Shown one piece after another: positions 17,816 through 26,983 of a DNA stretch of 64,000 nt. The notes below the pieces were generated by a model that worked only from the letters and a program-made list of their open reading frames with translations, searched no databases and was not told where the DNA came from. How positions within the stretch are numbered: the stretch's first letter is position 1; every line of letters starts with the position of its first letter. Source of the DNA: Polaromonas sp. (GTDB lineage: Bacteria; Pseudomonadota; Gammaproteobacteria; Burkholderiales; Burkholderiaceae_C); assembly GCA_025362315.1 (NCBI GenBank), contig JANYGP010000059.1, positions 1-64,000 of the forward strand, read 5' to 3'. The translations under genes were made by a program, and so were the position numbers.

Positions 17816-18412
17816 GTGTCTGCTTACAACGCCCTGCCTCAAGCCAGCCTGAATCAACTTTTCTCGGATGCGCGTACAGCCAACGGCTTTACTGACCAGC
17901 CGGTGCCGCTGGCCTTGCTTGCACGGGTGTATGATCTCGCCAAAATGGGCGCAACATCAATGAATGCGCAGCCCACGCGCTACGTTTTTTTGATCAGTGC
18001 GCCATCGCGTGCCCGTTTGCTGCCAGCACTGATGCTTAGCAATGTCAGCAAAACGAAAGCAGCGCCGGTCACTGTCATCGTGGCGACCGACACACGGTTT
18101 TATGAGCACATGCCGCAAGTCTGGCATGAGCCGGGTGCCAGGCATATGTTTGAGGCTGATTTGCCCATGGCCCGGGCCACAGCTTCGCGCAATGGCACGC
18201 TGGGGGCAGCTTATTTCATGATGGCAGCCCGCGCCGTGGGACTGGACTGTGGGCCGATGAGCGGCGTGAACCTGACCCAGGTCAACACCGAATTTTTTCC
18301 TGATAGGCGATTTGAAACCAATTTTCTGATCAATCTGGGGTACGGGGACAACAGCAAACTTTTTGCCCGCAATCCGCGCTTGAGTTTTGAGCAGGCGTGC
18401 ACCGTCCTGTGA
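17816..18412 (+). CDS. RutE/HadB-like nitroreductase (malonic semialdehyde reductase family)
   Basis: 198 residues of the FMN nitroreductase fold with family features: ARTANGFTDQPVP, MGATSMNAQPTRYVFL (FMN loop) and INLGYGDNSKLFARNPRLSF at the C-terminus, as in RutE. RutE reduces malonic semialdehyde to 3-hydroxypropionate in pyrimidine catabolism, but no other rut genes are here, so the substrate is uncertain. The start is GTG at 17816. Lies 123 bases after pcaF with a repeat between. Confidence 0.83.
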   Translation: MSAYNALPQASLNQLFSDARTANGFTDQPVPLALLARVYDLAKMGATSMNAQPTRYVFLISAPSRARLLPALMLSNVSKTKAAPVTVIVATDTRFYEHMPQVWHEPGARHMFEADLPMARATASRNGTLGAAYFMMAARAVGLDCGPMSGVNLTQVNTEFFPDRRFETNFLINLGYGDNSKLFARNPRLSFEQACTVL

Positions 18413-18422
18413 TGTTTTCCTG

Positions 18423-19178
18423 ATGCTCAACATCATCAGCGATCCGTTTTTTTACGTGGTTGCGGTACCGGCTGTGCTGCTGCTGGGAATCAGCAAAAGC
18501 GGTTTCGGTGCAGGCTTTGGCTCACTCGCTGTTCCCATCATGGCCTTGAGCATCAGTGTGCCGCAAGCCGCTGCGATTTTGATGCCTGTGCTGCTGTTGA
18601 TGGACGTGCTGGGCATGGCTGCTTTTCGCAAGGACTTCGACAAGCAGCTGCTGAAGTTTCTGGTGCCGTTTGCTTTGGTGGGTACAGCCATCGGCGCGTT
18701 CCTGTTCAAACTGCTGGATGCCCATATCGTTGCTGGCATGGTGGGCGCATTCACCCTGCTATTTCTGGTGCAGCGCTTGTTGTTCCCGCCCCGCCCTGAC
18801 AGCCCGCCCCCGCCCCGGTGGACAGGTGCACTGTTGACCATGACATCGGGGTTCACCAGTTTTGTTGCCCATGCCGGCGGGCCGCCCATCAATGCCTACC
18901 TGATCCCCATGCGCTTGCCTCCGATCAAGTTCACCGCCACGATGGCATTCCTGTTTTTTGTGATCAACCTGTCCAAGTGGATACCTTACGGCTGGTTGGG
19001 TTTGCTGGATGCGCGAAACATGGGAACCTCGCTGGTATTGCTGCCACTGGCACCGCTGGGGGTGTGGGTTGGTCTGCGTGTGGCCAGGCATATCAGCCCG
19101 TTCCTTTTTTACCGATTCATCTACTGGGGCATGTTCTTGACCGGCACCAAGCTGCTGTGGGATGGCTTTGCCGGATGA
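18423..19178 (+). CDS. TauE/SafE family sulfite/organosulfonate exporter
   Basis: 251 residues, eight or nine hydrophobic segments. The N-terminal half holds the family glycine motif GISKSGFGAGFGSLAVP; the second half contains TSFVAHAGGPPINAYLIPMR. The frame is open further upstream but the ATG at 18423 gives the normal N-terminus. Ten bases after the nitroreductase gene, so probably cotranscribed. The transported anion is not known. Confidence 0.88.
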   Translation: MLNIISDPFFYVVAVPAVLLLGISKSGFGAGFGSLAVPIMALSISVPQAAAILMPVLLLMDVLGMAAFRKDFDKQLLKFLVPFALVGTAIGAFLFKLLDAHIVAGMVGAFTLLFLVQRLLFPPRPDSPPPPRWTGALLTMTSGFTSFVAHAGGPPINAYLIPMRLPPIKFTATMAFLFFVINLSKWIPYGWLGLLDARNMGTSLVLLPLAPLGVWVGLRVARHISPFLFYRFIYWGMFLTGTKLLWDGFAG

Positions 19179-19233
19179 CTGGCTGCTACATTGATGCTTT
19201 TGCTGCCTGTAATGACGCTTGGACTCACTACCG

Positions 19234-19768
19234 GTGACCACCGTTGTCTTCGCCGATCTTGTAGACAGCATGGGCCCCATGCTTTTGCGCGGACGCACAG
19301 ATGCCAGTCACGTGTACCGGGTTGAATGGCAACCTGGACGTGATAAAGACTCCACACTGGTAGGGCGCTCCATTTCAACGCAAATCCAGAGCACATGCCT
19401 GGAGCTGGCTTAGGCTGGCTTAGGCTGGCCAGGTCGTGCGGGTTCAGCCGTGGGGTGGCAGTGTTGCTTTGGGCCGCGCTATTGACGCCAGTTTGCCCAT
19501 CAATGATCCCCGTGTGTCACGCATGCATGCAACGCTCGTGTGGCGCAGAGGTCAATTTGTGCTGACAGCTGCATCAAGTTACGGGACCTGGGTGTACATG
19601 GGCAACCAGAGCCACGCACTGGAGTTGCGCTAAACCGAATGCAGCCTGGAAGGCAGTGGGCAAATTGTGCCGGACTGTGAAAAAGCGGACCCGGGGGCGC
19701 CTGTTATAGAGTTTTCAACCCAATACATCGCAAACGCCGACTCCGCAGGAAATTACGCTGCAACATAA
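19234..19768 (+). pseudogene. Broken adenylate/guanylate cyclase-FHA domain gene
   Basis: The first codons read VTTVVFADLVDS, the start of a class III nucleotide cyclase, but then jump straight to GPMLLRGRTDASHVYRVEWQ, the linker after the cyclase domain: the catalytic core is deleted. A TAG at about 19411 follows, with a 10-base tandem duplication (GCTGGCTTAG twice) that shifts the frame; removing one copy brings the downstream frame back in register. The FHA domain follows (DPRVSRMHATLVWRRGQFVL, SSYGTWVYMGNQ), is stopped by TAA at 19631, and the remaining residues (TECSLEGSGQIV...GAPVIEF) continue in frame to 19768. Upstream neighbour of a Ser/Thr kinase, with which such FHA proteins commonly work. 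Confidence 0.85.
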
Positions 19769-19829
19769 TGTAAAGTGGCTGGTTGCAAACTTTGCGCCGC
19801 TGCGAAATGCCTGTTGACATGATACTCTC

Positions 19830-21821
19830 ATGAGTCTGAAAAAACTTGGTCGCTACGACCTGATCCGCGTACTTGGCAAGGGTGCGATGGGATTGGTGTA
19901 CGAGGGACGTGACCCCAACCTGGACCGCCGGGTGGCGATCAAAACCATCAAGGTTGAAAACCTTTCTGATGAAGCAGCCGCGGAATACGAGGTGCGTTTT
20001 CGCACTGAGGCACGCTCCGCGGCACGCCTGCAGCACCCCAACATCGTCAGCGTTTATGACTCGGACCGTGACATTGACATTGCCTATCTGGTGATGGAAT
20101 TTGTCGAAGGTCAGGACCTCAAGCATCACCTGGACAACGGGCAGGCATACACACTTGAGCAGACACAGGTCATCATGGCTGATTTGCTGTCAGCACTGAG
20201 CTATGCGCATCAGCAAAATGTGGTGCACCGCGACATCAAGCCGGCCAATTTGCTGGTGATTGCAGGTGGGCACATCAAGCTGTCTGATTTTGGTGTGGCA
20301 CGTATCCAGGACTCAGGCGACATCACGCGCACCCAGGGCACCATCATTGGCACCTTGAAATACATGTCGCCAGAGCAGCTGGAAGGCAAACCAATCGATG
20401 CGCGTACCGACCTGTTTGCAGCAGGCGTGGTGCTGTATCAGCTGCTGACCGGGAAACGCCCTTTCGATGGTGACACTGATTTTGCGGTGATCCAAAAAAT
20501 CGTCAGCTTCCAGCCGCCATCTCCTACGTCATTGAATGCCAAATTGCCGCCTGCGCTGGATGCGGTGGTGGCCAAATCGCTGGCCAAGGCGCGTGCTGCG
20601 CGATATGCCACAGCGCAAGAATTTTCTGCCGCCCTGCAGTCAGCCTGCAAACAGGCCAGTGACATGACCATTGCGCCTGTTGTTACGGCTCTTGCCAAGG
20701 GCAGCAACACCACCTGGACAGCCACGGTGATGCCCGGCGAGTCACTGATTGCGACGCAGTCAGGGGGCAACACCAACAGCGGCACCAGCACATCCCTGGT
20801 CACACAAGAAGTTGAACTGGTGTACTGGAAAGACATCAAGGATTCCAGCGATGCCGATGATCTGTACGGCTTTCTGGATAAATTTCCAGCGGGTATTTAC
20901 GCTGACTTGGCCCGTCGGCGACTTAAAAATCTGAAAGCGTCTGCGCCGTTTGACATGGATGAAGCAACCCGACTCATGGCAAAACGGCCCATGACAGATG
21001 TGAATGCCAGCGGTAACGCAGTGCTGCTTGCCGAGTCTGGAACTCTTGCAGCCAGTGACGGTTTTGCTGACACTGAAATCCTGGTGACAACTGAGCCTGT
21101 TTTACCGGTCAAGCCCAAGGCCATACCCAAACAGCCTAAGGGCGCCATACCCAAACAGCCTGAGGCAATATCCAAACATTCAACGGCTTCAAAGGCAGTG
21201 CTGGCCAAGCCCGCCTTGCCGACACGCAAAGCGGCTGACAAAAGCCGCCTGCTCTGGCTGGTGGCTGCCCTGGTGCTGACTGGCGCAGGTGCTGCTTTCA
21301 GCATGTTCAGTGGATCAGGCAAGGTGCCTGATCTGGCCGCACAAACAGTTGCGCCCGTCGTGGCTGCAGCTGTCCTCGTCGCCAATGCGCCAGCCCCGGC
21401 TTTGGGAGCAGCATCCGTTGCAACAACAGGGGCCAGCATGCCTGAGCTTGTAGTGCCTGCAGCCCCAGTGATCATTGCGCCGGCAGCTGCAGCATCCACG
21501 CCCGCCAAACTTGTTCGCCCGGCGTTGGCGGCATCAAAAACGCCCAATGCTCTGGCAATTAAAGCGCCTGTCAAATCAGAAGTTCAACCACCCAGGCAAG
21601 AACCCATCCGTGCCGCTGAGGCTGCAGTGACTGCACTGCCGCAGATAGGTGCTGTGGCAGTTGCAAGCAATCCAAAGGCGGCTTGTGAGGGTCGGATTTT
21701 GTTTGGCTTTCAAAGCTGCATGAACGAGCAGTGCGCCAAAACCGTGTTTGGCCAGCACCCCCAATGCATTGAAAGGCGCATCATGGATGAAAATCGACGA
21801 GAAGCAGAACGCAATCGCTGA
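19830..21821 (+). CDS. Membrane-anchored Hanks-type serine/threonine protein kinase
   Basis: 663 residues. Kinase domain about 9-270: glycine loop GKGAMG (16-21), Lys38 in VAIKT, HRDIKPAN with catalytic Asp135, DFG at 153-155, activation segment TQGTIIGTLKYMSPEQLEG. Then a low-complexity linker with KAIPKQPKGAIPKQPE repeats, one transmembrane helix (about 472-492, LLWLVAALVLTGAGAAFSMF), an Ala/Pro-rich periplasmic stretch and a Cys-containing C-terminal motif (ACEGRILFGFQSCMNEQCAK) probably disulfide-bonded. No PASTA repeats. The adjacent cyclase-FHA partner is a pseudogene and no PP2C phosphatase gene is beside it, so the local signalling cassette is incomplete. Confidence 0.92.
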   Translation: MSLKKLGRYDLIRVLGKGAMGLVYEGRDPNLDRRVAIKTIKVENLSDEAAAEYEVRFRTEARSAARLQHPNIVSVYDSDRDIDIAYLVMEFVEGQDLKHHLDNGQAYTLEQTQVIMADLLSALSYAHQQNVVHRDIKPANLLVIAGGHIKLSDFGVARIQDSGDITRTQGTIIGTLKYMSPEQLEGKPIDARTDLFAAGVVLYQLLTGKRPFDGDTDFAVIQKIVSFQPPSPTSLNAKLPPALDAVVAKSLAKARAARYATAQEFSAALQSACKQASDMTIAPVVTALAKGSNTTWTATVMPGESLIATQSGGNTNSGTSTSLVTQEVELVYWKDIKDSSDADDLYGFLDKFPAGIYADLARRRLKNLKASAPFDMDEATRLMAKRPMTDVNASGNAVLLAESGTLAASDGFADTEILVTTEPVLPVKPKAIPKQPKGAIPKQPEAISKHSTASKAVLAKPALPTRKAADKSRLLWLVAALVLTGAGAAFSMFSGSGKVPDLAAQTVAPVVAAAVLVANAPAPALGAASVATTGASMPELVVPAAPVIIAPAAAASTPAKLVRPALAASKTPNALAIKAPVKSEVQPPRQEPIRAAEAAVTALPQIGAVAVASNPKAACEGRILFGFQSCMNEQCAKTVFGQHPQCIERRIMDENRREAERNR

Positions 21822-21840
21822 CGCTGGTAAAAAACGAATT

Positions 21841-21900
21841 TGCTACATAATACGTAGCGGCTAGCGCCCGTATGTAAAGGGCTACAGGCCAAAATAGCTG
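21841..21900 (+). repeat. Dispersed palindromic repeat, copy 5
   Basis: Clear consensus copy: TGCTACATAATACGTAGCGG, CTAGCGCCCGTATGTAAAGG, GCTACAGGCCAAAATAGCTG. Starts 20 bases after the kinase stop. Confidence 0.9.
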
Positions 21901-21971
21901 ATTATTAACTAGTTTTTAGATGACTGGGCAGTCCGGCTGGCAAATCCCGGGTTTTACTTTTTTTACAGTCC

Positions 21972-23126
21972 TTAGGACTGCACCAGCCGCTTGGCTTTGG
22001 CAATCGACATCAGGATGCCCACCGCCAGCCCCAGCGTGACCATGGCGGTGCCGCCGTAGCTGATGAACGGCAGCGGCACGCCCACCACCGGCAAAATGCC
22101 GCTGACCATGCCCATGTTGACAAACGCGTAGGTAAAAAAGATCATCGTTGCTGCCCCAGCCAGCAATCGTGAAAACAGCGTTGCAGCGTCCATGGCGATC
22201 ATCATGCCGCGCAAAATCAAGAAAACAAATCCGGCCATCAGCAGCAAATTGCCTGCCAGCCCAAACTCTTCAGAAAACGCAGCAAATATGAAGTCGGTGG
22301 TGCGCTCAGGGATGAATTCAAGGTGAGTCTGCGTGCCGGCCATGAAACCCTTGCCAAACAGGCCGCCCGATCCAATGGCAATCATCCCCTGAATGATGTG
22401 AAAACCCTTGCCCAATGGGTCACGGGACGGATCAAGCAGGGTGCAGATGCGCTGCTGCTGGTAGTCATGCAGCACCGGCCAGCGCACACCGTCAGCGCAG
22501 AGCGCGGGCTCAAACCATACTATTAAAAAGACACCAATGAGTCCAATAACAACGGGCGGCACAATCAGCTTCCAGCTCAAGCCTGCAAAAAATATCACTG
22601 CCAGCCCCGCAGCGAGAACCAACAGCGACGTGCCCAGATCAGGCTGCTTCATGATCAGGCCCACCGGAATGATCAGCAGGACGCCAGCCACGATGAAGTC
22701 CAGCGGCCGCAACTGGCCCTCACGCTTTTGAAACCACCATGCCAGCATCAGCGGCATGGCAATTTTCAGGATCTCGCTGGGCTGAATGACGATGCCAATG
22801 TTCAGCCAGCGGCGCGCGCCTTTTTTGGTAATTCCGAAAATGGCCACCGCAATGAGCAGCGCCACCCCAAAAGCATACAGCGGCACAGCCAGTGTCATCA
22901 ACCGCTGCGGCGGGATTTGCGCCACCACAAACATGATGAAGCCCGCGATCAACATGTTGCGGCCATGGTCAACAAACCTGCTGCCATGGTCATAACCTGA
23001 CGAATACATGATCAGCAGCCCGGCACTGGCCAGCAAAAACACGGCAAAGGCCAGCGGGCCGTCAAAGCCGCTGAACAGCGGCGCAGCACGCTTGAAAAGT
23101 GAAGGTTTGTCGAAAACTGCGGCCAT
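21972..23126 (-). CDS. rodA: Rod-shape-determining peptidoglycan glycosyltransferase RodA
   Basis: 384 residues, SEDS family with ten predicted membrane segments. Typical parts: GARRWLNIGIVIQPSEILKIAMP, KQPDLGTSLLVLAAG (containing the catalytic Asp), PERTTDFIFAAFSEEFGLAG and LPFISYGGTAMVTLGLAVGIL. RodA polymerises glycan strands in the elongasome with PBP2; mreBCD-mrdA are not in the window, probably just beyond other loci. Divergent from the RNB ribonuclease across 85 bases. Confidence 0.95.
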   Translation of the reverse strand: MAAVFDKPSLFKRAAPLFSGFDGPLAFAVFLLASAGLLIMYSSGYDHGSRFVDHGRNMLIAGFIMFVVAQIPPQRLMTLAVPLYAFGVALLIAVAIFGITKKGARRWLNIGIVIQPSEILKIAMPLMLAWWFQKREGQLRPLDFIVAGVLLIIPVGLIMKQPDLGTSLLVLAAGLAVIFFAGLSWKLIVPPVVIGLIGVFLIVWFEPALCADGVRWPVLHDYQQQRICTLLDPSRDPLGKGFHIIQGMIAIGSGGLFGKGFMAGTQTHLEFIPERTTDFIFAAFSEEFGLAGNLLLMAGFVFLILRGMMIAMDAATLFSRLLAGAATMIFFTYAFVNMGMVSGILPVVGVPLPFISYGGTAMVTLGLAVGILMSIAKAKRLVQS

Positions 23127-23211
23127 GCCCGATTATCGGCTACTGAGGGTGATGGCTGCCTGATTACACTGAGACGCTGCACCATCATCCAACGATTGTT
23201 AGGCACCCATT

Positions 23212-25263
23212 TTGTTTGTATTGTTTGAAGAGGCCGGCAAGCACCTGGCTGGCCGTATTTTGTCTGAGGCAGACAGCTCATTGCAGGTAGAGCTGGACTC
23301 TGGCAAGCGCGTGAAGGTCAAGTCTGCCAATGCGCTTTTGAAGTTTGAAAAGCCTGCGCCCGCTGACTTTGTAGCTGCCGCGCAAAAGTTAAGCAGCGAC
23401 ATTGACCTTGAGCTGGCCTGGGAGTTTGCCAGCGAGGATGAGTTTGACTTTTCTGACCTGGCGCGTGACTACTTCAGTGCAGACCCGGCCAAACCTGCCA
23501 CGCTGGAGCAGCAGGCAGCAGCCCTGTTCAGATTGTTCGACGCACCCCACTATTTCAGGCGTTCGGGCAAAGGCCGGTTCAAAAAAGCGCCGTTTGAAAT
23601 TTTGCAACTGGCCCTTGCGGCAATTGAAAAGAAAAAGCAGCTTGGCTTGCAAATTACCGCCTGGGCCACAGACCTGGCGCAAGGCACATGCCCTGAAGCG
23701 ATACGCGAGCAGCTGTACAAAATATTGTTCAAACCCGATAAAAACAGCGCGGAGTACAAGGCAGTCGTTGAAGCGTCAAAGACCACACACGTTGCACCAC
23801 TGGACCTGTTGCAGCAATCGGGCGCCATTTCCTCGCCCTACCAGTTTCACTACAAGCGTTTTCTGTTTGAAAACTTTCCCAAAGGCACAGGTTTTCCGCA
23901 GCTTGAAGCACCAGTGCACACCGAGCAGCTGCCGCTGGCAGATGTACAGGCTTTTTCCATCGACGACTCGGCCACCACCGAGATTGACGATGCCCTGTCT
24001 GTGAAAGGCATTGGTTCGGGCACCGTCACACTGGGCATTCATATTGCGGCACCTGGCCTGGCCATCCAGCCGGGCAGTCCGGTCGATGTGCTGGGCCGTG
24101 CCCGACTGTCCACGGTGTACATGCCGGGTTACAAGCTGACCATGCTGCCAGACGAGGTGGTGCAAAACTACACGCTGATGGCGGGGCGCAATTGCCCGGC
24201 CGTGTCGCTGTATGTGACGCTGGACGAAGCCACATGTGACATCAAAGGCACAAGCACCCGACTGGAGCTGGTAAGCATTGCGGCCAACCTGCGCCATGAC
24301 GTGCTGGACAGCATTTTCAATGAGGCATTTTTTGCTGCTACAGAAAACGCAGCTGCCAGCGCCGATATCGCTTGGGCTACAGAGCTTATTTACCTGCATA
24401 AACTGGCAAAACATCTGAAATCGCAGCGCGAAGTGGCCCGAGGCAAGCCCGAGAACTTCAATCGCCCGGATTACAACTTCAAGCTTGACAACCCCAGCGG
24501 CGAAGAGCCGCGCGGCAACGAACGCGTCACCATCACCACCCGTCAGAGGGGCGCGCCGCTGGATCTGATCGTGGCTGAAGCGATGATTCTGGCCAACAGC
24601 ACCTGGGGCCAATGGCTGGCCGAGCACGGCGTGCCGGGCATTTACCGCAGCCAGGCCAGCCTGGCACCCGGCGTGAAAGTGCGCATGGGCACCAAAGCAT
24701 TGCCGCATGCAGGCCTTGGTGTGCCCAGCTACGCCTGGTCCACCTCACCGCTGCGCCGCTACACCGACCTGGTCAACCAGTGGCAAATCATTGCCTGCGT
24801 CAAGCATGGTCGCACGGCAGCGCTGGTTGCGCCGTTCAAACCCAAAGACACAGAGCTTTTTTCCATCATTTCAGGATTTGATGCAGCCTACAGTGCCTAC
24901 AACGCCTACCAGAACGGCATTGAGCGTTACTGGACGCTGAAGTACCTGCAGCAAAACAGCATGACAGAGCTGACGGCCACGGCTTTCAAGGACAACCTGG
25001 TTCGGGCAGATGATTTGCCACTGGCGTTGCCTGCAACCGGGGCTCTAGGCTTGCCGCGCGGGGCAAAGGTACGCATCAGGTTGGGCGAGATTGACGAGAT
25101 CACACTGGATGTCACGGGGGCCGTACTTGAGCGACTCGATGTGGTGTCACCAGGCCTGGGTCAGGACGAAGCGACTGAGGACGACGATGACACTTCAGCG
25201 GGTCCGATTGCCATTGCGGTGGACTTGAGCGAGCCTGCTGAATTGCCCACTACAAGCAGTTAA
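23212..25263 (+). CDS. RNB-domain exoribonuclease (RNase II family)
   Basis: 683 residues. The RNB catalytic core begins at about 240 with FSIDDSATTEIDDALSV (metal-binding Asp residues of the active site) and continues to LRRYTDLVNQWQI (RRYxDLxxQ motif). The N-terminal FVLFEEAGKHLAGRILSEAD is the form seen in betaproteobacterial homologues, which supports the TTG start at 23212 although no good ribosome-binding site is seen. Degrades RNA 3' to 5'. Carries a copy of the dispersed repeat in frame (24331-24391). Confidence 0.9.
   Translation: MFVLFEEAGKHLAGRILSEADSSLQVELDSGKRVKVKSANALLKFEKPAPADFVAAAQKLSSDIDLELAWEFASEDEFDFSDLARDYFSADPAKPATLEQQAAALFRLFDAPHYFRRSGKGRFKKAPFEILQLALAAIEKKKQLGLQITAWATDLAQGTCPEAIREQLYKILFKPDKNSAEYKAVVEASKTTHVAPLDLLQQSGAISSPYQFHYKRFLFENFPKGTGFPQLEAPVHTEQLPLADVQAFSIDDSATTEIDDALSVKGIGSGTVTLGIHIAAPGLAIQPGSPVDVLGRARLSTVYMPGYKLTMLPDEVVQNYTLMAGRNCPAVSLYVTLDEATCDIKGTSTRLELVSIAANLRHDVLDSIFNEAFFAATENAAASADIAWATELIYLHKLAKHLKSQREVARGKPENFNRPDYNFKLDNPSGEEPRGNERVTITTRQRGAPLDLIVAEAMILANSTWGQWLAEHGVPGIYRSQASLAPGVKVRMGTKALPHAGLGVPSYAWSTSPLRRYTDLVNQWQIIACVKHGRTAALVAPFKPKDTELFSIISGFDAAYSAYNAYQNGIERYWTLKYLQQNSMTELTATAFKDNLVRADDLPLALPATGALGLPRGAKVRIRLGEIDEITLDVTGAVLERLDVVSPGLGQDEATEDDDDTSAGPIAIAVDLSEPAELPTTSS
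24331..24391 (+). repeat. Dispersed palindromic repeat, in-frame copy inside the RNB ribonuclease gene
   Basis: TTTTTGCTGCTACAGAAAAC, GCAGCTGCCAGCGCC, then GCTTGGGCTACAGAGC follow the same order as the intergenic copies (TGCTAC ... AGCTGC-N2-GCGCC ... GGGCTACAG). It encodes roughly FFAATENAAASADIAWATEL without breaking the frame. A diverged copy; chance similarity is possible but less likely given three matched blocks. Confidence 0.5.
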
Positions 25264-25303
25264 CGCGTGATTTGGCGTTGATCATTTCAATGATAATTTA
25301 GTT

Positions 25304-26152
25304 GTGAGAACCTTCAGCACATTGCAAATAGCCCTGGGCGCATCCGCGTTGCTCCATGCAGTGGTGCTGACCACGCGGTTCGTCGATCCGCAAAGTTTCA
25401 ACCGCGTTTTCAAAGACACACCGCTTGAAGTTATTCTGGTCAATGCCAAATCCAATGACAAGCCGGAATTTGCCAAGGCCATTGCGCAAAGCTCTCTGGC
25501 AGGCGGGGGTGAGATGGAAAAAGGCCGCGCAACGTCCCCCTTGCCGCCATCAGCGCTGACAGATCTGGGCGATGCAGCCGAAGACGCGCAAAAAAAAGTG
25601 GAAGCCATGCAGGAGCAGCAAACCCAGCTGCTGGCGCAAATCAAAAAACAGCTGGCAACCATGCCACCGCCTGACCCAAAGGTAGCTGCCAACGACCCGG
25701 TCCAGGCTGAACGCGAGGAAAAGCGCAAGCAGCTGATCAAAATCCTGGCTGAAATTGAAAAGCGCATCAACGAAGAAAGCGCCCGGCCCAAAAAGCGTTA
25801 CATCAGCCCGGCAACGCGCGAAGCGGTGTATGCCATTTATTACGACAGCCTGCGCCGCAAGATTGAAGAAAAGGGCACCAGCAACTTCCCGGAGCTGGCG
25901 GGCAAAAAGCTCTACGGTGAACTGACCATGATCGTGACCGTCAACTTTGACGGCCGCATTCTGGCAACCGAAGTGGTGGAGACTTCGGGCAACCTGACGC
26001 TGGATCGCCGGGCACAAAGCATCGTCAAAGGCACCGGTCCGTTTGACAAATTTACCGACGCCATGCGCCGCAAAGCTGACCAGATTGTGGTGGTGTCACG
26101 CTTCAAGTTCACGCGTGACGAAACGCTTGAGACCAAGCTCACAAGTCGCTGA
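25304..26152 (+). CDS. TonB-like energy-transducer/cell-envelope protein
   Basis: 282 residues: one N-terminal transmembrane helix (LQIALGASALLHAVVLTT), a charged coiled-coil middle (AAEDAQKKVEAMQEQQTQLL and AEREEKRKQLIKILAEIEKR), and a TonB C-terminal domain (YGELTMIVTVNFDGRILATE...LDRRAQSIV). The start is GTG at 25304. The coiled coil in place of a Pro-rich spacer is a common betaproteobacterial form, closer to TonB/TolA-like envelope proteins than to a classical iron-uptake TonB; no exbBD nearby. Confidence 0.85.
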   Translation: MRTFSTLQIALGASALLHAVVLTTRFVDPQSFNRVFKDTPLEVILVNAKSNDKPEFAKAIAQSSLAGGGEMEKGRATSPLPPSALTDLGDAAEDAQKKVEAMQEQQTQLLAQIKKQLATMPPPDPKVAANDPVQAEREEKRKQLIKILAEIEKRINEESARPKKRYISPATREAVYAIYYDSLRRKIEEKGTSNFPELAGKKLYGELTMIVTVNFDGRILATEVVETSGNLTLDRRAQSIVKGTGPFDKFTDAMRRKADQIVVVSRFKFTRDETLETKLTSR

Positions 26153-26172
26153 CGGGCAAGCATGAGAGCCCC

Positions 26173-26955
26173 ATGAAAGCATTCTTGCGCTTGTTGTTGC
26201 TGGTGGTTTTGTCCGGCTTGTCCTTGCAACTTTACTTTGTGGGCCGCATTGCGCTGATGGCAGCCGTAAATCCGGAATCCACTGCATTTGAACGCTCTGC
26301 TGTTTACAGCGTGTTCACCACCACTGGCAGCTTGAAATGGCACCAGCAGTGGGTGCCGTATGACAGCATTTCTGACAACCTCAAACGCGCCGTCATTGCG
26401 TCTGAAGACGCCAGCTTTGTAGAGCATGACGGCGTGGATGTGGAAGCACTGGAAAAAGCCTGGGACAAAAACACGAGAGAAAACGCCAAAGCCGAACAGC
26501 GCGCGCAGCAAGTGATCAAAAAACCCGACGCTGGACTGAATGCCGGCTCCAGTACGGCTTCCGGTGCCAAACTCGCCAAAACGCCCAAAATCATCGGTGG
26601 CTCCACCATCACACAGCAGCTGGCCAAAAATCTTTTTTTGTCAGGCGAGCGCACCCTGCTGCGCAAGGGACAGGAGCTGGTGCTCACGCTGCTGCTGGAA
26701 AAGCTGCTGGACAAACAGCGCATTCTGGAAATTTACCTGAACAGTGTTGAGTGGGGAGAAGGCATTTTTGGCGCAGAGGCGGCGGCCCAGCACTACTTTC
26801 GCAAAAGCGCTGAAAAATTGAGCGCCTACGAAGCGGCCCGGCTGGCGGTGATGTTGCCGCGTCCCAAACACTTTGAAACCCGGCCACAGTCGGGTTACCT
26901 GTCGTCCCGCGCCAGCACCATTGCGGCGCGCATGGGTGGGGTGGAGCTGCCATGA
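26173..26955 (+). CDS. mtgA: Monofunctional biosynthetic peptidoglycan transglycosylase
   Basis: 260 residues, GT51 family: one N-terminal membrane helix, the catalytic Glu in VIASEDASFVEHDGVD and the motif GGSTITQQLAKNLFLSGERT, followed by EIYLNSVEWGEGIFGAEAAA. An Ala/Lys-rich insertion (about residues 95-140) sits between the first two motifs. Polymerises lipid II into glycan strands. Twenty bases after the TonB-like gene, so cotranscribed. Confidence 0.93.
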   Translation: MKAFLRLLLLVVLSGLSLQLYFVGRIALMAAVNPESTAFERSAVYSVFTTTGSLKWHQQWVPYDSISDNLKRAVIASEDASFVEHDGVDVEALEKAWDKNTRENAKAEQRAQQVIKKPDAGLNAGSSTASGAKLAKTPKIIGGSTITQQLAKNLFLSGERTLLRKGQELVLTLLLEKLLDKQRILEIYLNSVEWGEGIFGAEAAAQHYFRKSAEKLSAYEAARLAVMLPRPKHFETRPQSGYLSSRASTIAARMGGVELP

Positions 26956-26983
26956 TTTTTCAGCGGGCCAGGCCCGGACAAAC

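Noticed and set aside
23776-24708. Long minus-strand frame opposite the RNB ribonuclease (310 codons)
   Set aside because: Fully antisense to a strongly supported gene, with implausible composition rich in His, Cys and Arg.
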